Assembly (NCBI GenBank): GCA_008694505.1
Contig: VZDJ01000063.1
Location: 5,355,468 to 5,419,467 of the forward strand
From: Cyanoderma ruficeps
Taxonomy: Eukaryota; Chordata; Aves; Passeriformes; Timaliidae
DNA: 64,000 nt
Direction: 5' to 3'
Each line of letters opens with the position of its first letter. Position 1 is the first letter of the stretch. A program made the position numbers and the translations under genes. Positions 36,120 through 46,360 of the stretch are shown here, piece by piece. The notes under the pieces are model-generated. The model ran no database searches. It was not told where the DNA came from and saw only the letters and a program-made list of their open reading frames with translations.

Positions 36120-36640
36120 GGCTGGGCACGGGCAGGGGGCTGGGGTCCCTTCAGGCAGCCCCTCCCAGAGCGGCTCCTCCGCTTTCGCGGCCGGTCCTGC
36201 CCTGCCGAGCCGCCGGTTCATTTGTCACCCGGGCGATCGATAGCAAAGCGGGGGCTGTCGCTCAGGTGATGTCACGCTCCGAGAGCCTCGTTCTTCTCTG
36301 CCGGCTGACAAGGGGAGAGGGAGCCAATACTTGTGTCAGCTCACTAACAACCCGCCGAGTTGCCGGCGGTGGCGGCTCCCGGCGCTGCAATGGGCATCGC
36401 GTCCGTGCGCGCAGCTGGGAGAGGTACAAAAGGGGCTGCTGCGAGCGCAGAGGCAGATGCAGAGGGCAGGATGCGGATGGGGGAGCCGGGTCTTGGTTGG
36501 CAAGAGGGAGAATCGTGCGTAGGAGTGAAAGCAAAGCGAGGTTCGCATGTGCGCGGGGGGTCTGGCTGGTGCAGAATGCGAGGCGTCAGCGATTCAGGAG
36601 CGCGTGAAGCAAAATGATGCCGGCGGTCCGCAGGCAGCCC
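36120..36640. promoter_or_regulatory. CpG island in the Ig1-Ig2 intron, candidate internal promoter
   Basis: About 500 GC-rich, CpG-dense bases, for example CTTTCGCGGCCGGTCCTGCC, CACCCGGGCGATCGATAGC and CGCGTCCGTGCGCGCAGC. On the plus strand there is a CRE-like TGATGTCACG (36267), a CCAAT box (36324) and a TATA-like TACAAAAG (36425). Open frames of 220 codons (plus) and 167 codons (minus) cross it, but neither shows a known domain and GC-rich DNA gives few stops. It could serve a short KIRREL3 isoform, a plus-strand non-coding RNA, or an enhancer. Confidence 0.45.
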
Positions 36641-37479
36641 GGGGAGCTGGAGACGCTGGGTGCAGCAGAGGGAAAGGCTGGTGGGATGTGGAGGGGGCCG
36701 CTGGCCCCCTGATGGCTTGTGCAGACCAGGGGAACTGCAGTGAGGGGCAGAGGGGTCGTGGCCAGAGCAGAGGGGGTGCAGACACAGCCATGAGTGAAGA
36801 GCACAGCAGCACAGAGGAGTCCTGACACGCAGCACCCCCCACATCATTTCACAGCACCCTCATGGCCGTCACAGCCCAGAGTAATAGGGGGCCAGAGCAG
36901 TGGCAGAGCCAGCAGAAGGGGCTGGGAGGAGATGAAGGGATGACTAAAAGTCAGGAAGGTTTTTTTTTTAATCAGCCCTCTGTGCTTTGCATCCATCAGG
37001 TCAGCCCAGCCCAGCAGGCTGCAGGGACAAACCAAATGCTTCGTGTTCGATAAAACCACGGGTCAGAACCACAATGCCCTCCCTGCATCGAGACAAGGAA
37101 TCACAGATTTGCACAGGAACACGAACATTAATCATTTCTATTCGTGTCTCTTCCTATTTACTCTGTGGTACTTCAGTCTTCAGTGTGCAACTAGGAATGC
37201 TGGTGTGGCTCCGAGGGCTTAGGGAAGGGAAGCTTTGGTGGGAGAGGCAGCATCAGCCAACCCCAAGGCCCAAGGCATTAAGAAAATACAAAGTTGTAAG
37301 AACTGTGTGAGCCCATCTGGAGCAGGGTTTGAGGGAGCAGAGGCAGCATCTGCTTAGTGCTGGCCTGGCCCTGCTGAATTTCCCCTGATGTGACTGAACA
37401 CGAGCCCCTGCTCAGACACAGCCCTGTCCTGTGGGGAGGGACATGGACCTGTCAGGGTGGGCCCAGAGCAGCCCATGGA

Positions 37480-37895
37480 GATGCTCCAGGGCTGGAGCCC
37501 CTCTGCTCTGGAGCCAGGCTGGGAGAGCTGGGGCTGCTCACCTGGAGAGGAGAAGGCTCCAGGAGAGCTCAGAGACCCTGCCAGGGCCAAAAAGGCCTCC
37601 AAGAGAGATGGGGAGCAATTTTGGATAAGGGCCTGGAGGGAGAGGACACAGGGAATGGCTTCTCACTGCCAGAGGGCAGGGCTGGATGGGATATTGGGCA
37701 GGAATTGTTCCCTGTGAGGGTGGGCAGGCCCTGGCACAGGGTGCCCAGAGCAGCTGTGGCTGCCCCTGGATCCCTGGGAGTGTCCAACGCCAGGCTGGAC
37801 AGGGCTTGGGGCAGCCTGGGATAGTGGAAGAGCAGGGAAGCAGACCTAAAGGATCTTTAATATCCCTTCCAAGCCAAAGCATTCCATGGCTCTAA
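37480..37895 (+). repeat. CR1 3' region, about 415 bp
   Basis: GCTGGAGCCCCTCTGCTCTG, GAGAGCTGGGGCTGCTCACC, GGCACAGGGTGCCCAGAGC and the end AAGCATTCCATGGCTCTAAG. Confidence 0.9.
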
Positions 37896-38170
37896 GACAT
37901 TTATAATTTTTAATGTCTGTAAGGTGAAAAACACCCCTTCTTTAGCTTTCTTCTCTCCATGTTTGTAACAACTGCAAAGTCATTACTCCACTGCTGTGAC
38001 CCTGGCAGAGCCCGAGGTGGGTGACTCTGTCCCACAGAGTGTTTCATCCTGGCACCCACCACCAGCCCAGATGTATTTACTGGCGATGTAAAGATGTAAT
38101 TTTGCTTGTCTCTTTCAAAGTAAGGGGAACAGAGCTCATGTAGATGCTCCCTTCCCTTCTTCTCCTTCAC

Positions 38171-38197
38171 CTCCTCCTCCTCCTCCTCCTCCTCCTC
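38171..38197. repeat. CCT microsatellite
   Basis: Nine CCT units in a pyrimidine-rich stretch. Confidence 0.9.
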
Positions 38198-38489
38198 ACA
38201 GACAGGGTGCAAACCCCTCCAGAACGGGGGAAGCAGCATTTCCCAACACCCAGGGGAAAGCCACCTTGGGAGGCCCCATCTCAAGACCCAGTTTTTTAAC
38301 CCACAGTCCCTCTCTGGGGTCTATTTTCCAGCTCTAGGCTGCTCGAGGTGCTGGCTGCCTTTCACCCCTGAGCCCCTGGCTCTGCCTGGCAGCAATGGTC
38401 AACCCCATGGAGATGCCTTCCCAACCCAGAGCCACAAAGGGACCTGAGCAAAGAAACCCGGCCACCCTTTGCTATCAAAAGGAGCTGGC

Positions 38490-38700
38490 TCAGAGAGCTG
38501 TAAACTTAAGCTGCTCAGACATGACATCAAATATTTAGGTTATTTGGGATTTGCGCTCGATTGTTTGATGTTTCTGTTTCATTCCCAGTAGAGCCAGTTG
38601 CTGTTTTGCCACTGAAAATATTCCCAGCAGAAAATGCAGCTTTGTGAAGACCCAAAGTTGTTCAAGGAGAAGAGACTGTCTGGAAGAAAATGATCACATT
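38490..38700. promoter_or_regulatory. Candidate conserved non-coding block
   Basis: Unique AT-rich sequence with GACATCAAATATTTAGGTT, GCTCGATTGTTTGATGTTTC and ACTGAAAATATTCCCAGCAG. It has no repeat content until the poly-T gap at 38712. Texture only; weak. Confidence 0.25.
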
Positions 38701-38711
38701 TTCATCACTTC

Positions 38712-38757
38712 TTTTTTTTTTTTTTTTTNNNNNNNNNNNNNTTTTTTTTTTTTTTTT
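38712..38757. repeat. Poly-T run with a 13-base gap
   Basis: A T homopolymer on each side of 13 unresolved bases (38729-38741). The N run marks a stretch that could not be read or joined, so the true length is unknown. Confidence 0.9.
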
Positions 38758-39731
38758 GTTCTGAATTGACATCCCAGCTCTACATGCTCTGAATTTTGCA
38801 TTCAGAGAATTGAATTCTATTAAAAAGTGTCGGAAAAGGTTCCAAGCTGAACTGTTTCTGGATTTGAAACATCACCTCCTCACATTTTCTCCTTGCTGCT
38901 CAGCATTACGAACAAATGTTGAGAAAGGGCCTTACCCAGGACATAACCTCTTTATTTTCTGATCAAACTCCACTGAAGAGCCTGAAAGCTGGGAAATGCA
39001 GATGTCTCAAGCTGCCAACCATCGTTTTGGTAATGGAAATGCTTACTCTGCTCTGCAGGGAAGGACTGGAAAGACTTGGCAAGAATGAAGATTGGAATAA
39101 AATAAAAAATAAGATAAAAAGAGGAAACTGGCTGTGATTGAATGTGGATGCACTTGACACCCCAGTGACCCTCCTCCTGTCCCTGCCTTGTGCCATTGTA
39201 GGAGAGACAGAAGCTCTCACTTCAAATTAACTTAATCTGTAGAGTTAAATAATTCATGTTGATTTAAGAAAGCTTTATTCCTAATGGGACACACGTGAAG
39301 ACAGAGTTAATATTAGAAGAGGCCGTAGAGGGGAGGAGAGAGAGAATTAGACTATAAAAGGTGAAGGTACAAGTTAATTGCCTATCAATTATTCACCTTA
39401 AGTCTCTGGAAGTAGCTCCCCTGCCTCCCTCCTCACACCCTCATATTCCCTTTTCCTGCCTGTGGCCAATTTCCCACTGGCACTTCTGGGACCAGCCTTT
39501 TCCCTGTGCCAAGCAAGTGGTGCCTGGGAGCTCCCTGGGACAGCCCGAGGGACATGGCCGGGCTGGAGGTGCCACATCTCCTGCTGGGCAGGCCAGACCA
39601 GGACAGCCTTGGGATGCTCCTGCCAAGGTGCCAAGAAGGAGAGGAGCCATCCAGTTTCCCAACATCTCATCATCCATCTGTTTCACTGTCCTGGTTCCTC
39701 CATCCTCTGGGTACAGCAGGTCCTGCCAGCC

Positions 39732-40235
39732 CTGGTACCGCAGGCTGAGGTGACACCATGGGCCAAAGTGTAACCTCAGGTCAAGGTGTCACTGCACGCT
39801 GAGGCATCACTGCAGGTCAAGGTGTAACCTCAGGTCAAGGTGTCACTGCAGGCCAAGGTGTCACTGCAGGCCAAGGTGTAACCTCAGGTCAAGGTTTCAC
39901 TGCAGGCCAAGGTGTCACTGCAGGCCAAGGTGTCACTGCAGGCTGAGGTGTCACGGCAGGCTGAGGTGCTGCCGCAGGCCAAGGTGTCACTGCAGGCCGA
40001 GGTGTCACCACAGGTTGAGGTGACTCCACAGGCTGAGGCGTCACTGCAGGCTGAGGTACCACCACAGGCCGAGGTGTCACTGCAGGCCAAGATGTCACCA
40101 AAGGCTGAGGCACCACTGCAGGCTGAGGTGTCACTGCAGGCTGAGGTGCCCCCATATGCCGAGGTGTCACCACAGGCCAAGGTGACTCCACAGGCTGAGG
40201 TGTCACTGCAGGCCGAGGTGTCACCACAGGCTGAG
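39732..40235. repeat. 18-bp minisatellite, 28 indel-free units
   Basis: There are exactly 28 consecutive 18-bp units (504 bp). The consensus is GTGTCACTGCAGGCCAAG, with CTGAG or CCGAG alternatives at the end. Units 3, 6 and 9 are identical GTGTAACCTCAGGTCAAG, so the left part has a three-unit (54-bp) period. Units 16-18 resemble 25-27, suggesting a nine-unit period on the right. Because 18 is a multiple of three, hexapeptide frames stay open on both strands (VSLQAE-like on plus, PAVTPQ-like on minus). They lack ATG starts in good context and splice or conservation support. Confidence 0.95.
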
Positions 40236-40359
40236 GTTGTCACCACGCTGTGGCCACGTCGGCATCGCGAGCCGGGGCTCCCCTCTCCCTCCCCACTCCC
40301 TCCCAGGGAAACCGAAGCTCCCTTCAAAGTTTCTCCTCGCTCGGCTGCCTCCGAGATCT

Positions 40360-40730
40360 GGGAACTCAACACTAATTAACGTGTCTGCAAATCCCAGCTC
40401 GGCTGCCGGGGCCTCAAATTCCTTCACGGTCCCGCGAGTGCAGAAGGATCCACGAGCGATCCCTCTGGCTCCTGAAGCTACACGGCTGGCAGATGCATAT
40501 TTTAACAACACACATCTGTTGGCAATATAATCTCTTGTATTTTCCCTCCCTGCTCTGAGCTTTGATGGAAGACCGGAGGGAACTCTCCAGTGGTTACAGC
40601 CAAAGTGTTTGCTTTGCAATTTCGCTCGATTGCTGCCTGATTTTATTTTTAAATTTCTCCAAGTCCTAATCAGGCTCTTACTTTATTTAATTAATACCCT
40701 GGCTTAGTTAAATAGATCATAAATTAAGCA
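40360..40730. promoter_or_regulatory. Candidate conserved non-coding block
   Basis: A moderately CpG-rich left part (CTCGCTCGGCTGCCTCCGAG near 40338) passes into AT-rich sequence with CACTAATTAACGTGTC, TTTATTTAATTAATACCC and AAATAGATCATAAATTAAGC. The mix suggests a regulatory element beside the minisatellite. Inferred from composition. Confidence 0.3.
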
Positions 40731-42145
40731 GCCCTGCCATCAGAGATGTACCAGGTAGCAAATAGCCCTCCAGTGGCTTCCCAGACCCTGCCTGGCTTGG
40801 GCTCCCCTGCCGAGCTGCCTTGACATCCTTTGCTTGCAGAAAATCTGGATGCCTTCATGTGTCTCAAATCCCATCCCATCAGATTTATCAACCTTCCCTG
40901 CTTGGGGCAGTTATCCTGAGGACATTGGGCAATGACTCCTTCCCCAGAGTTTGGGCAATGGTAGGAGGGAAGGTGAGGGAGACCTGAAGAAGGGGAACCC
41001 TCCAGCTTTCGGATGCATTTCCCAGTAATATTCGTCCCTGGAACTCCACAAAGGAAAGATTTTCCCTGATGCTGATGACATTAATAGGCTCGTCTGTTTG
41101 AGTGTTTGGACTTCCAAGGCTATGGAATGATCTGTTCCACTACATTTAACCATGTAGATTTGAAAACAATGTGACAAAACCTTAAATATTTAATTAAAAT
41201 ATGGTGTAGCTCTGCATCTGAGCAGGGAAGGAGGAGGCATCAGCCCCATAAAGCTGTTGTCAGACATGAATGACAGCAGTTGCAGCCTGAATCAGGAGGC
41301 ATTGGGGGATTTCTTGCTACCAAGGAAGTGGAAAAGCTGGCAAGGACAGACAAGGCAGCACCAACCCATACAAAAAACCAGGCAGGGTTATTTTTCCAGA
41401 GACAAGGCTGGGGGTGATAGAGCGGGGTAGAGTTCCCCAGAACTGCCTCTAACACCCAGCTGGCTGAAGAGCTCTTGAGTCACCAAGAAACCAGCAGCAG
41501 ATGTTGGGCTCCCAGCCATGAGAACCTCTCAGCTCTGCCTCAGCTGTGATCCATCGCTCCCTTGGGAGCTGCATGGTGAGCACCTGGCTCCAGGGGTGCC
41601 TTAGGGATCCTCTCCTGCCCAGGGGAAGTCTGCAGCCTCAGGTGAAGCTGGGCAGACTGGGAGGAAGGAACACCCCCCCGGGCATCTCCCTGTGAGCAGC
41701 TCAGGCAGCTTGGCACATCCATTCCCAACCCAGGAGATGAAATCTGGGAGATGCAGTTCCCTCCAGACACAGCTGCTTAGCTCATGACTACAGCAGGCTC
41801 ACACACTGCATGCTAAGAGCAGAGATGTCTGCACAGCTGGTGGTGCTGCACATCTGGAAGCTCCAGAAATGTCTCTTCCCCTTCACAGACATGTGTTACC
41901 CCCTGTCAGGCAGTGAGTTCAGCCTGAAAGGCTGCACATTGTCCCCAGCTGTCAGAAACACCGGGGCTTGAGGCTTCTGCTCTTCATGTGCCACTTCTGT
42001 CCCCTCCACTGGGGTGGCTAAAACACAGAGCACAGATCCCAGGGCAGCCTTGCCCTCGCTGCCAGCACAGGACACCCCACCCCAAAGGAACAGCCCCCTG
42101 CCAAGCCGGGATCATCTCTCCTACCTCCCCAGCCAGCCTGAAATG

Positions 42146-42300
42146 TCACAGAATCACACAAGTTCCTGAGCTGGAAGGGACCCTCATCACTGAGTCCATC
42201 CCCAGGCCCTGCACAGACACCCCAACAATCCCACCCTGTGCCTGAGAGCGTTGTCCAAACGGTCCTGGAGCTCTGGCGGCCTTGGGGCCGTGACCACTTT
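42146..42300 (-). repeat. CR1 3' end fragment, variant subfamily
   Basis: CACAGAATCACACAAGTTCC, then CTGCACAGACACCCCAACAA, GAGAGCGTTGTCCAAACGG and CTTGGGGCCGTGACCAC. Same type as the copy at 26867. Confidence 0.9.
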
Positions 42301-42329
42301 TCCTCCCTCAGAACATCTGCATAAATACC

Positions 42330-42720
42330 CCTAAAGTTAAAGATGAGCTACCAGTGGGCTCCAAACCCACACTGGCTCATCGATTTGGCCTAAATCGAAC
42401 ACTCTGTAACTTTAATTTTCTTAAAAGGAAAACACTCTGCAAATATAAGTCGCTGAACATCTTAGGTAAATGTACCAATTAGCAGCTACCATGTATATCC
42501 ACATAAACATTAACTACCAGCTATTCAACACATTCCATAACCCCAAAGATAATAACGATTTCCTTTTGATCCATAAAAACATCTCTCTGCTCAATCAACG
42601 CTTCGCAGCAGCTCTGACGTACGCCCTGGGACTAAATTAGTTTTGAAATCTTTAGCTCTAATTAAATAACATTATTTCTTTTGTCTGGCTCCCGCAATGT
42701 ATTCTGCTTTCACAACAGAA
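42330..42720. promoter_or_regulatory. Candidate conserved non-coding element
   Basis: About 390 bp of AT-rich, non-repetitive sequence starting at the edge of a CR1. It has ACTTTAATTTTCTTAAAAGG, ACCAATTAGCAGCTACC, GACTAAATTAGTTTTG and GCTCTAATTAAATAAC, and isolated CpG (GACGTACGCC). It has the texture of a deeply conserved enhancer. Confidence 0.35.
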
Positions 42721-44027
42721 GGAGGGAGCACAGGCAAAGGAGGGGTTGTTGGTGAGCAAAACAACGTTCCCCTTTCCCATTCATTTCCAGGATTATTTCA
42801 TCTATGGGCACATGTCAGAGCTCTGAGCTGCTGCCAAGGGTTGATTGAGCAGAGGGAGGAATCAAAGGAAAATCATCATTATTGTCAGGGTCAGGGAAGG
42901 AAGGGCTGGAAGCTGTGAAAGTTTGGGTGTAGGGAACATTGTAGGGTTGTAGATGGAGGGAAAACAAGTGCAGAGGAAATTGCAAACCAGGAATTTGAAC
43001 TCATTTTCACAGTGCAGGTTCCAGCGAGGTGCACCTTCAACCACACCTGGTACCTTAATTCACTTTTTTTGTCTGCTTAAAACTAGTCAGTGTTGATCTG
43101 ACTAAAAGCACCGAAATTCTTGATTTGAATCTTTTTAAAAGGTTGTTTTTTTGCTGTTTTTTTTCCCTCTGCCTAGAAACTAACCAGGAATAAAAACAAC
43201 AAGGAAAAAAAAGAAATCCAATCTTCAATTTAAACAAACTTAAATATGCAAATGGTTTCACTTTGAGGGTTGAATGGTATCATCATCAGGATGAATCTGG
43301 TAGCAGCAATACAGACTGGGTTTTGTCCAAGCTGTTCAAGAAAAATGCCATTTTCATTAACTTCTCTGAAGCCACGTCCATGCCGGGAAGGCTCGCTGAC
43401 GTGCCTGCCTTTTCCCAGCACTGCCGTGGGGAGAGCCTCCCTCCCGCTCTGCCAGACGGCCAACAAAGCCCTCCAGCTCCCATCTCCCACACAAAAAGGT
43501 CCTCCACATGGTTTTGGGAGCCACTTCCAGTTTGCAATCCCAGGGAATATCATCCTGTGCTGCTCATGGGAAAGATTAATTGCTGAGAAACACAGGTGAT
43601 AAAATATTAGTATGTAGATGGTTTAAAAATACTGCGATAGTATGAAACCAGCCTTTCCTCATGGGGTGGAGCTGTCCCGGTCCTGTAGGCAGGGTAACAC
43701 ATAAGTGATGACACTGGCACTCCTCATATCCTTAAATTTATGGACAGACCCTCTTGAATTGGGGCATAAATCCATAAAGCTGAAAGGCCAAACTCTTGGT
43801 GCTTGTGTTACTCCTAGAACTGTCATATTCCACCCCAGAACTGCTTCACTCCCCAAGCAGCTTCCTTTGATCCTGTTCTCAGGACTGAGCTGCTCCCCCA
43901 CTGCTCTCACAATGGATTCCTTCCCAGTCCTCTTGATCCAGCAACAAAACATTTTGTCAAAAGCCACTCGGCGTGACCATGAAGGCAGCAAAACCCCCAA
44001 CAAATATCCTGAGGAGCAGGGACTCAC

Positions 44028-44177
44028 CGAGGACAGTCAGCCGGGCAGGTCTGGATCGGATGGCTGCCTGGATGGCCTGGCACTCGTACACGGCGTCATC
44101 CTGGAGGTCAGCTCGCAGGATTTTCAGGTGGTGCTGACCCGACAGATGGTCTCCTACGACCAGATAGCGTGGGTAAC
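44028..44177 (-). CDS. KIRREL3: KIRREL3 exon, second half of Ig domain 1
   Basis: This 150-bp exon is phase 1 at both ends, with acceptor CTTCGGCAG and donor GTGAGTCC. It encodes [20 protein letters not shown], then [19 protein letters not shown], then [17 protein letters not shown] is the D-x-A-x-Y-x-C motif around the second Ig1 cysteine, which pairs with the Cys of the upstream exon. The Gln straight after it (codon 44077-44079) aligns by my count with Gln128 of mammalian KIRREL3, which as I recall has been reported as essential for homophilic binding. The exon is nearly identical to human, with small swaps such as D for N and Q for E around the LSG turn. Because it is symmetric, skipping it would keep frame but destroy Ig1. 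Confidence 0.95.
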
Positions 44178-44323
44178 CTGCCGAAGGCAAAGCACGGGTC
44201 AGGAAGCAGCTGGAGCCATGAGCCCAGGGATGAGGAGAGCAGAGCGTGGGTCCAGAGCCCCAGGATCCCACAGCAATTCCCTGGATCCAGGCAGCTTCCT
44301 CCCCTCCTTGGCAGCCAGCCCAA

Positions 44324-44344
44324 AGAGAGAGAGAGAGAGAGAGA
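44324..44344. repeat. GA microsatellite
   Basis: About ten GA units, roughly 150 bp into the intron within Ig1. Confidence 0.9.
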
Positions 44345-44444
44345 AAGAACCTGCCAAATTCAGGAAAGAGACTGCACATTTTGCTCTACAGGTTCAAAAA
44401 AGAAGGGCTGATGAAGGAGCATTAACTAAAATCCCAAGGAATCA

Positions 44445-44625
44445 TGGGATCATACAACGTTAATTGTTGGAAGGTTTGGTTTTGACCTTAAAGATCATTG
44501 GCACCCAAGTCCTCCTGCCATGGGCAGGGACACCTCCCACTACATCAGGTTGCTCAAGGTCTTCTTCAACCTGGCTTCGAACCCTTCCAGGGCTGGGGCA
44601 TTCAAAACCTCCCTGGGCAAGAGAA
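44445..44625 (-). repeat. CR1 3' end fragment
   Basis: GTTGGAAGGTTTGGTTTTGACC, then CCATGGGCAGGGACACCTCC, then GGTTGCTCAAGGTCTTC. Diverged, minus orientation, about 270 bp from the splice donor side of exon 44028-44177. Confidence 0.8.
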
Positions 44626-46360
44626 AGGGATGAGCCCTTCCACCAGCAAACCCAGCGCCTCCTGCTCCTCTGCAACCCATCATGGAATATCCTCAATTCC
44701 TGATGTCACCTGTGCTGACACCCTGGAATACAACCATGGTTAGCTCTGTGTAAAGCCTGGGCAGGGGTCTGGGGGCTCCAGCAGCCCTGGTCAGCCTGGC
44801 TGGACACGCAGGATGGACACACAGGGGCAAAGGCACCATGCCCCCACCCCGCTGGGGCCCAATGCCCTGTGTAACACAGCGCTGGCACACACTCGTGCTT
44901 CTGTTGTTTCTCGAGTTATCAACAGCAGGATTTGCTCTCCTGAACCGTGAGAAGTACAAATGATGGGTTTGTTTGTATTGTGCTAATTAGACACTGGCTG
45001 AGCTGGTATCACGCGAGCTGGCAGCTCCTGTGGCTTCCAGCAGCCCCGGCTCCGTTAATTGTGGAAGTCATTCACATCAGCTCCCTACTTCACTGGAGCT
45101 CTTGTTACCCAGTCGTGTTGCAAGGTCTTGCATGGAGAGCTCAGCTCTCTAATAGATGCAAAAATTGTGGCTCAGAGCTTTGAAAAACAGGCGAAGATGG
45201 GGCTGCTCACTCGGGCACGGCTGTAAATGAGCAATTATATGTATTAGCAAAAAACAGAGGAAAAGAAGAAGCAGGCACTGCATTGAGGGAAGAGCAGGGT
45301 CCCCCGAGACCAAAAAGCATGGAGCCTCCCCTGGTTTCTGAATGCTGCTTCCTGCCTTGGGGAAAACTCTCTCGGGCCACCAGGAGCTGAGCAGTGTCAC
45401 ATGTGTACAAACTCTGCAGAGCCTGGGGGGGACAATGCAGCTCCTGAAGGGCTCCATGTCCTCCCAGGCTGTTTCTAGCAAACACTCTCCTTACTCACGT
45501 GAAATATTTCAGCTCCAAATTAGTGCTTTCCAGCAAAATCTACAGAATAAACTCTGAACTTCCCCAGTATTGCACCAGTCTTCATCAGTTGCAATTAATC
45601 CCCAATCTCAGTGTGGGTGTGGGATTAAGGAATGTGAATTCTGAGGAATTTGGTCACCAAACTATAATTTGCCAAAACTAAAGCTTGAGGAAACCACAAA
45701 CACTTGCCCAAATCAAACAGAGGCTTGTGGATCCCTTCAAACTCAAGATATTCTATGGTTCTTTTAATTTTTGAGAATACCAAAACAGGCACTTTCAACA
45801 TTTATAAAACATTTTATCCTACATTTTGGAAAGGTGACATTAGTTTCCAAGGAAATCAAACCAAGGCTTCTGTGGGAGCCAACAGTTTTGTTTCAGGTCA
45901 GAGCGGAACAGATTTTGGTTTATTCCAAGCATCAGTGCCCATATTTGGGTGGACTGGAAGATGTTGGAGTGGAAATGAAAATATTATTCCCATGTCACCC
46001 TGATTTTTCAGCCTTCTGATGTTTTCATTCTTGGACTGGAGAGTTCTCATGCATTGTAACAGAAACAAAGACTGATACTTTGTAAACATGGATTCCTTTC
46101 CAGGGGGAAGGACAAATTGACGGACTTCTAAGCTGACCACTGGGGTCAGAGAGGTGTTACTCTCATCTTCCAATCCCTGAACAAATTCAGAACTCTATAA
46201 AAAACCCCAAATCCTAATAAACTTTCTCTTTCTCTCCTCACTTCTCAACCTGACGGGCGAGTGTGGTTGTTTGGTATCCTCTAGCGACACTCCCCAAACA
46301 AATGTCGGTCAAGGAGAGCTCCTGCTTTTCTTGTTCATGGTGGGTGGTTTCCTGACTTAC

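Larger units (their letters stand above)
4126..44027 (-). other. KIRREL3: KIRREL3 intron between Ig1 and Ig2 (39902 bp)
   Basis: Donor GTGAGTCC lies just below 44028 and acceptor CTTCCCTTGCAG just above 4125. I read all frames for another Ig exon or an unrelated gene and found none. Long frames inside it follow CR1, minisatellites or CpG-rich DNA. Stretches with nothing recognisable include 5437-6280, 7863-9007, 10013-11200, 11869-13742, 14816-16605, 17483-19640, 19793-26866 (apart from short runs), 34863-36119, 37896-38480 and 40740-42145. The repeats and candidate regulatory blocks are listed separately. Confidence 0.9.
44178..46360 (-). other. KIRREL3: KIRREL3 intron inside Ig domain 1 (2183 bp)
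   Basis: The intron starts with GTAAGTCA and ends CTTCGGCAG. It contains a GA run at 44324-44344 and one CR1 fragment (44445-44625). The remaining 1.7 kb is moderately AT-rich with no other element recognised. It is short compared with its neighbours, so the two halves of Ig1 lie close together while Ig2 is 40 kb away. Confidence 0.9.

Noticed and set aside
35945..36607. A 220-codon plus-strand open frame in the CpG island.
   Set aside because: Arg- and Gly-rich, composition-driven sequence with no recognisable domain, and long frames on the other strand as well. Kept only as a promoter candidate.
39884..40379. Hexapeptide-repeat proteins of 155 (plus) and 162 (minus) residues.
   Set aside because: Direct consequence of an 18-bp array. 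No ATG in good context, splice sites or known family, and both strands are equally open.
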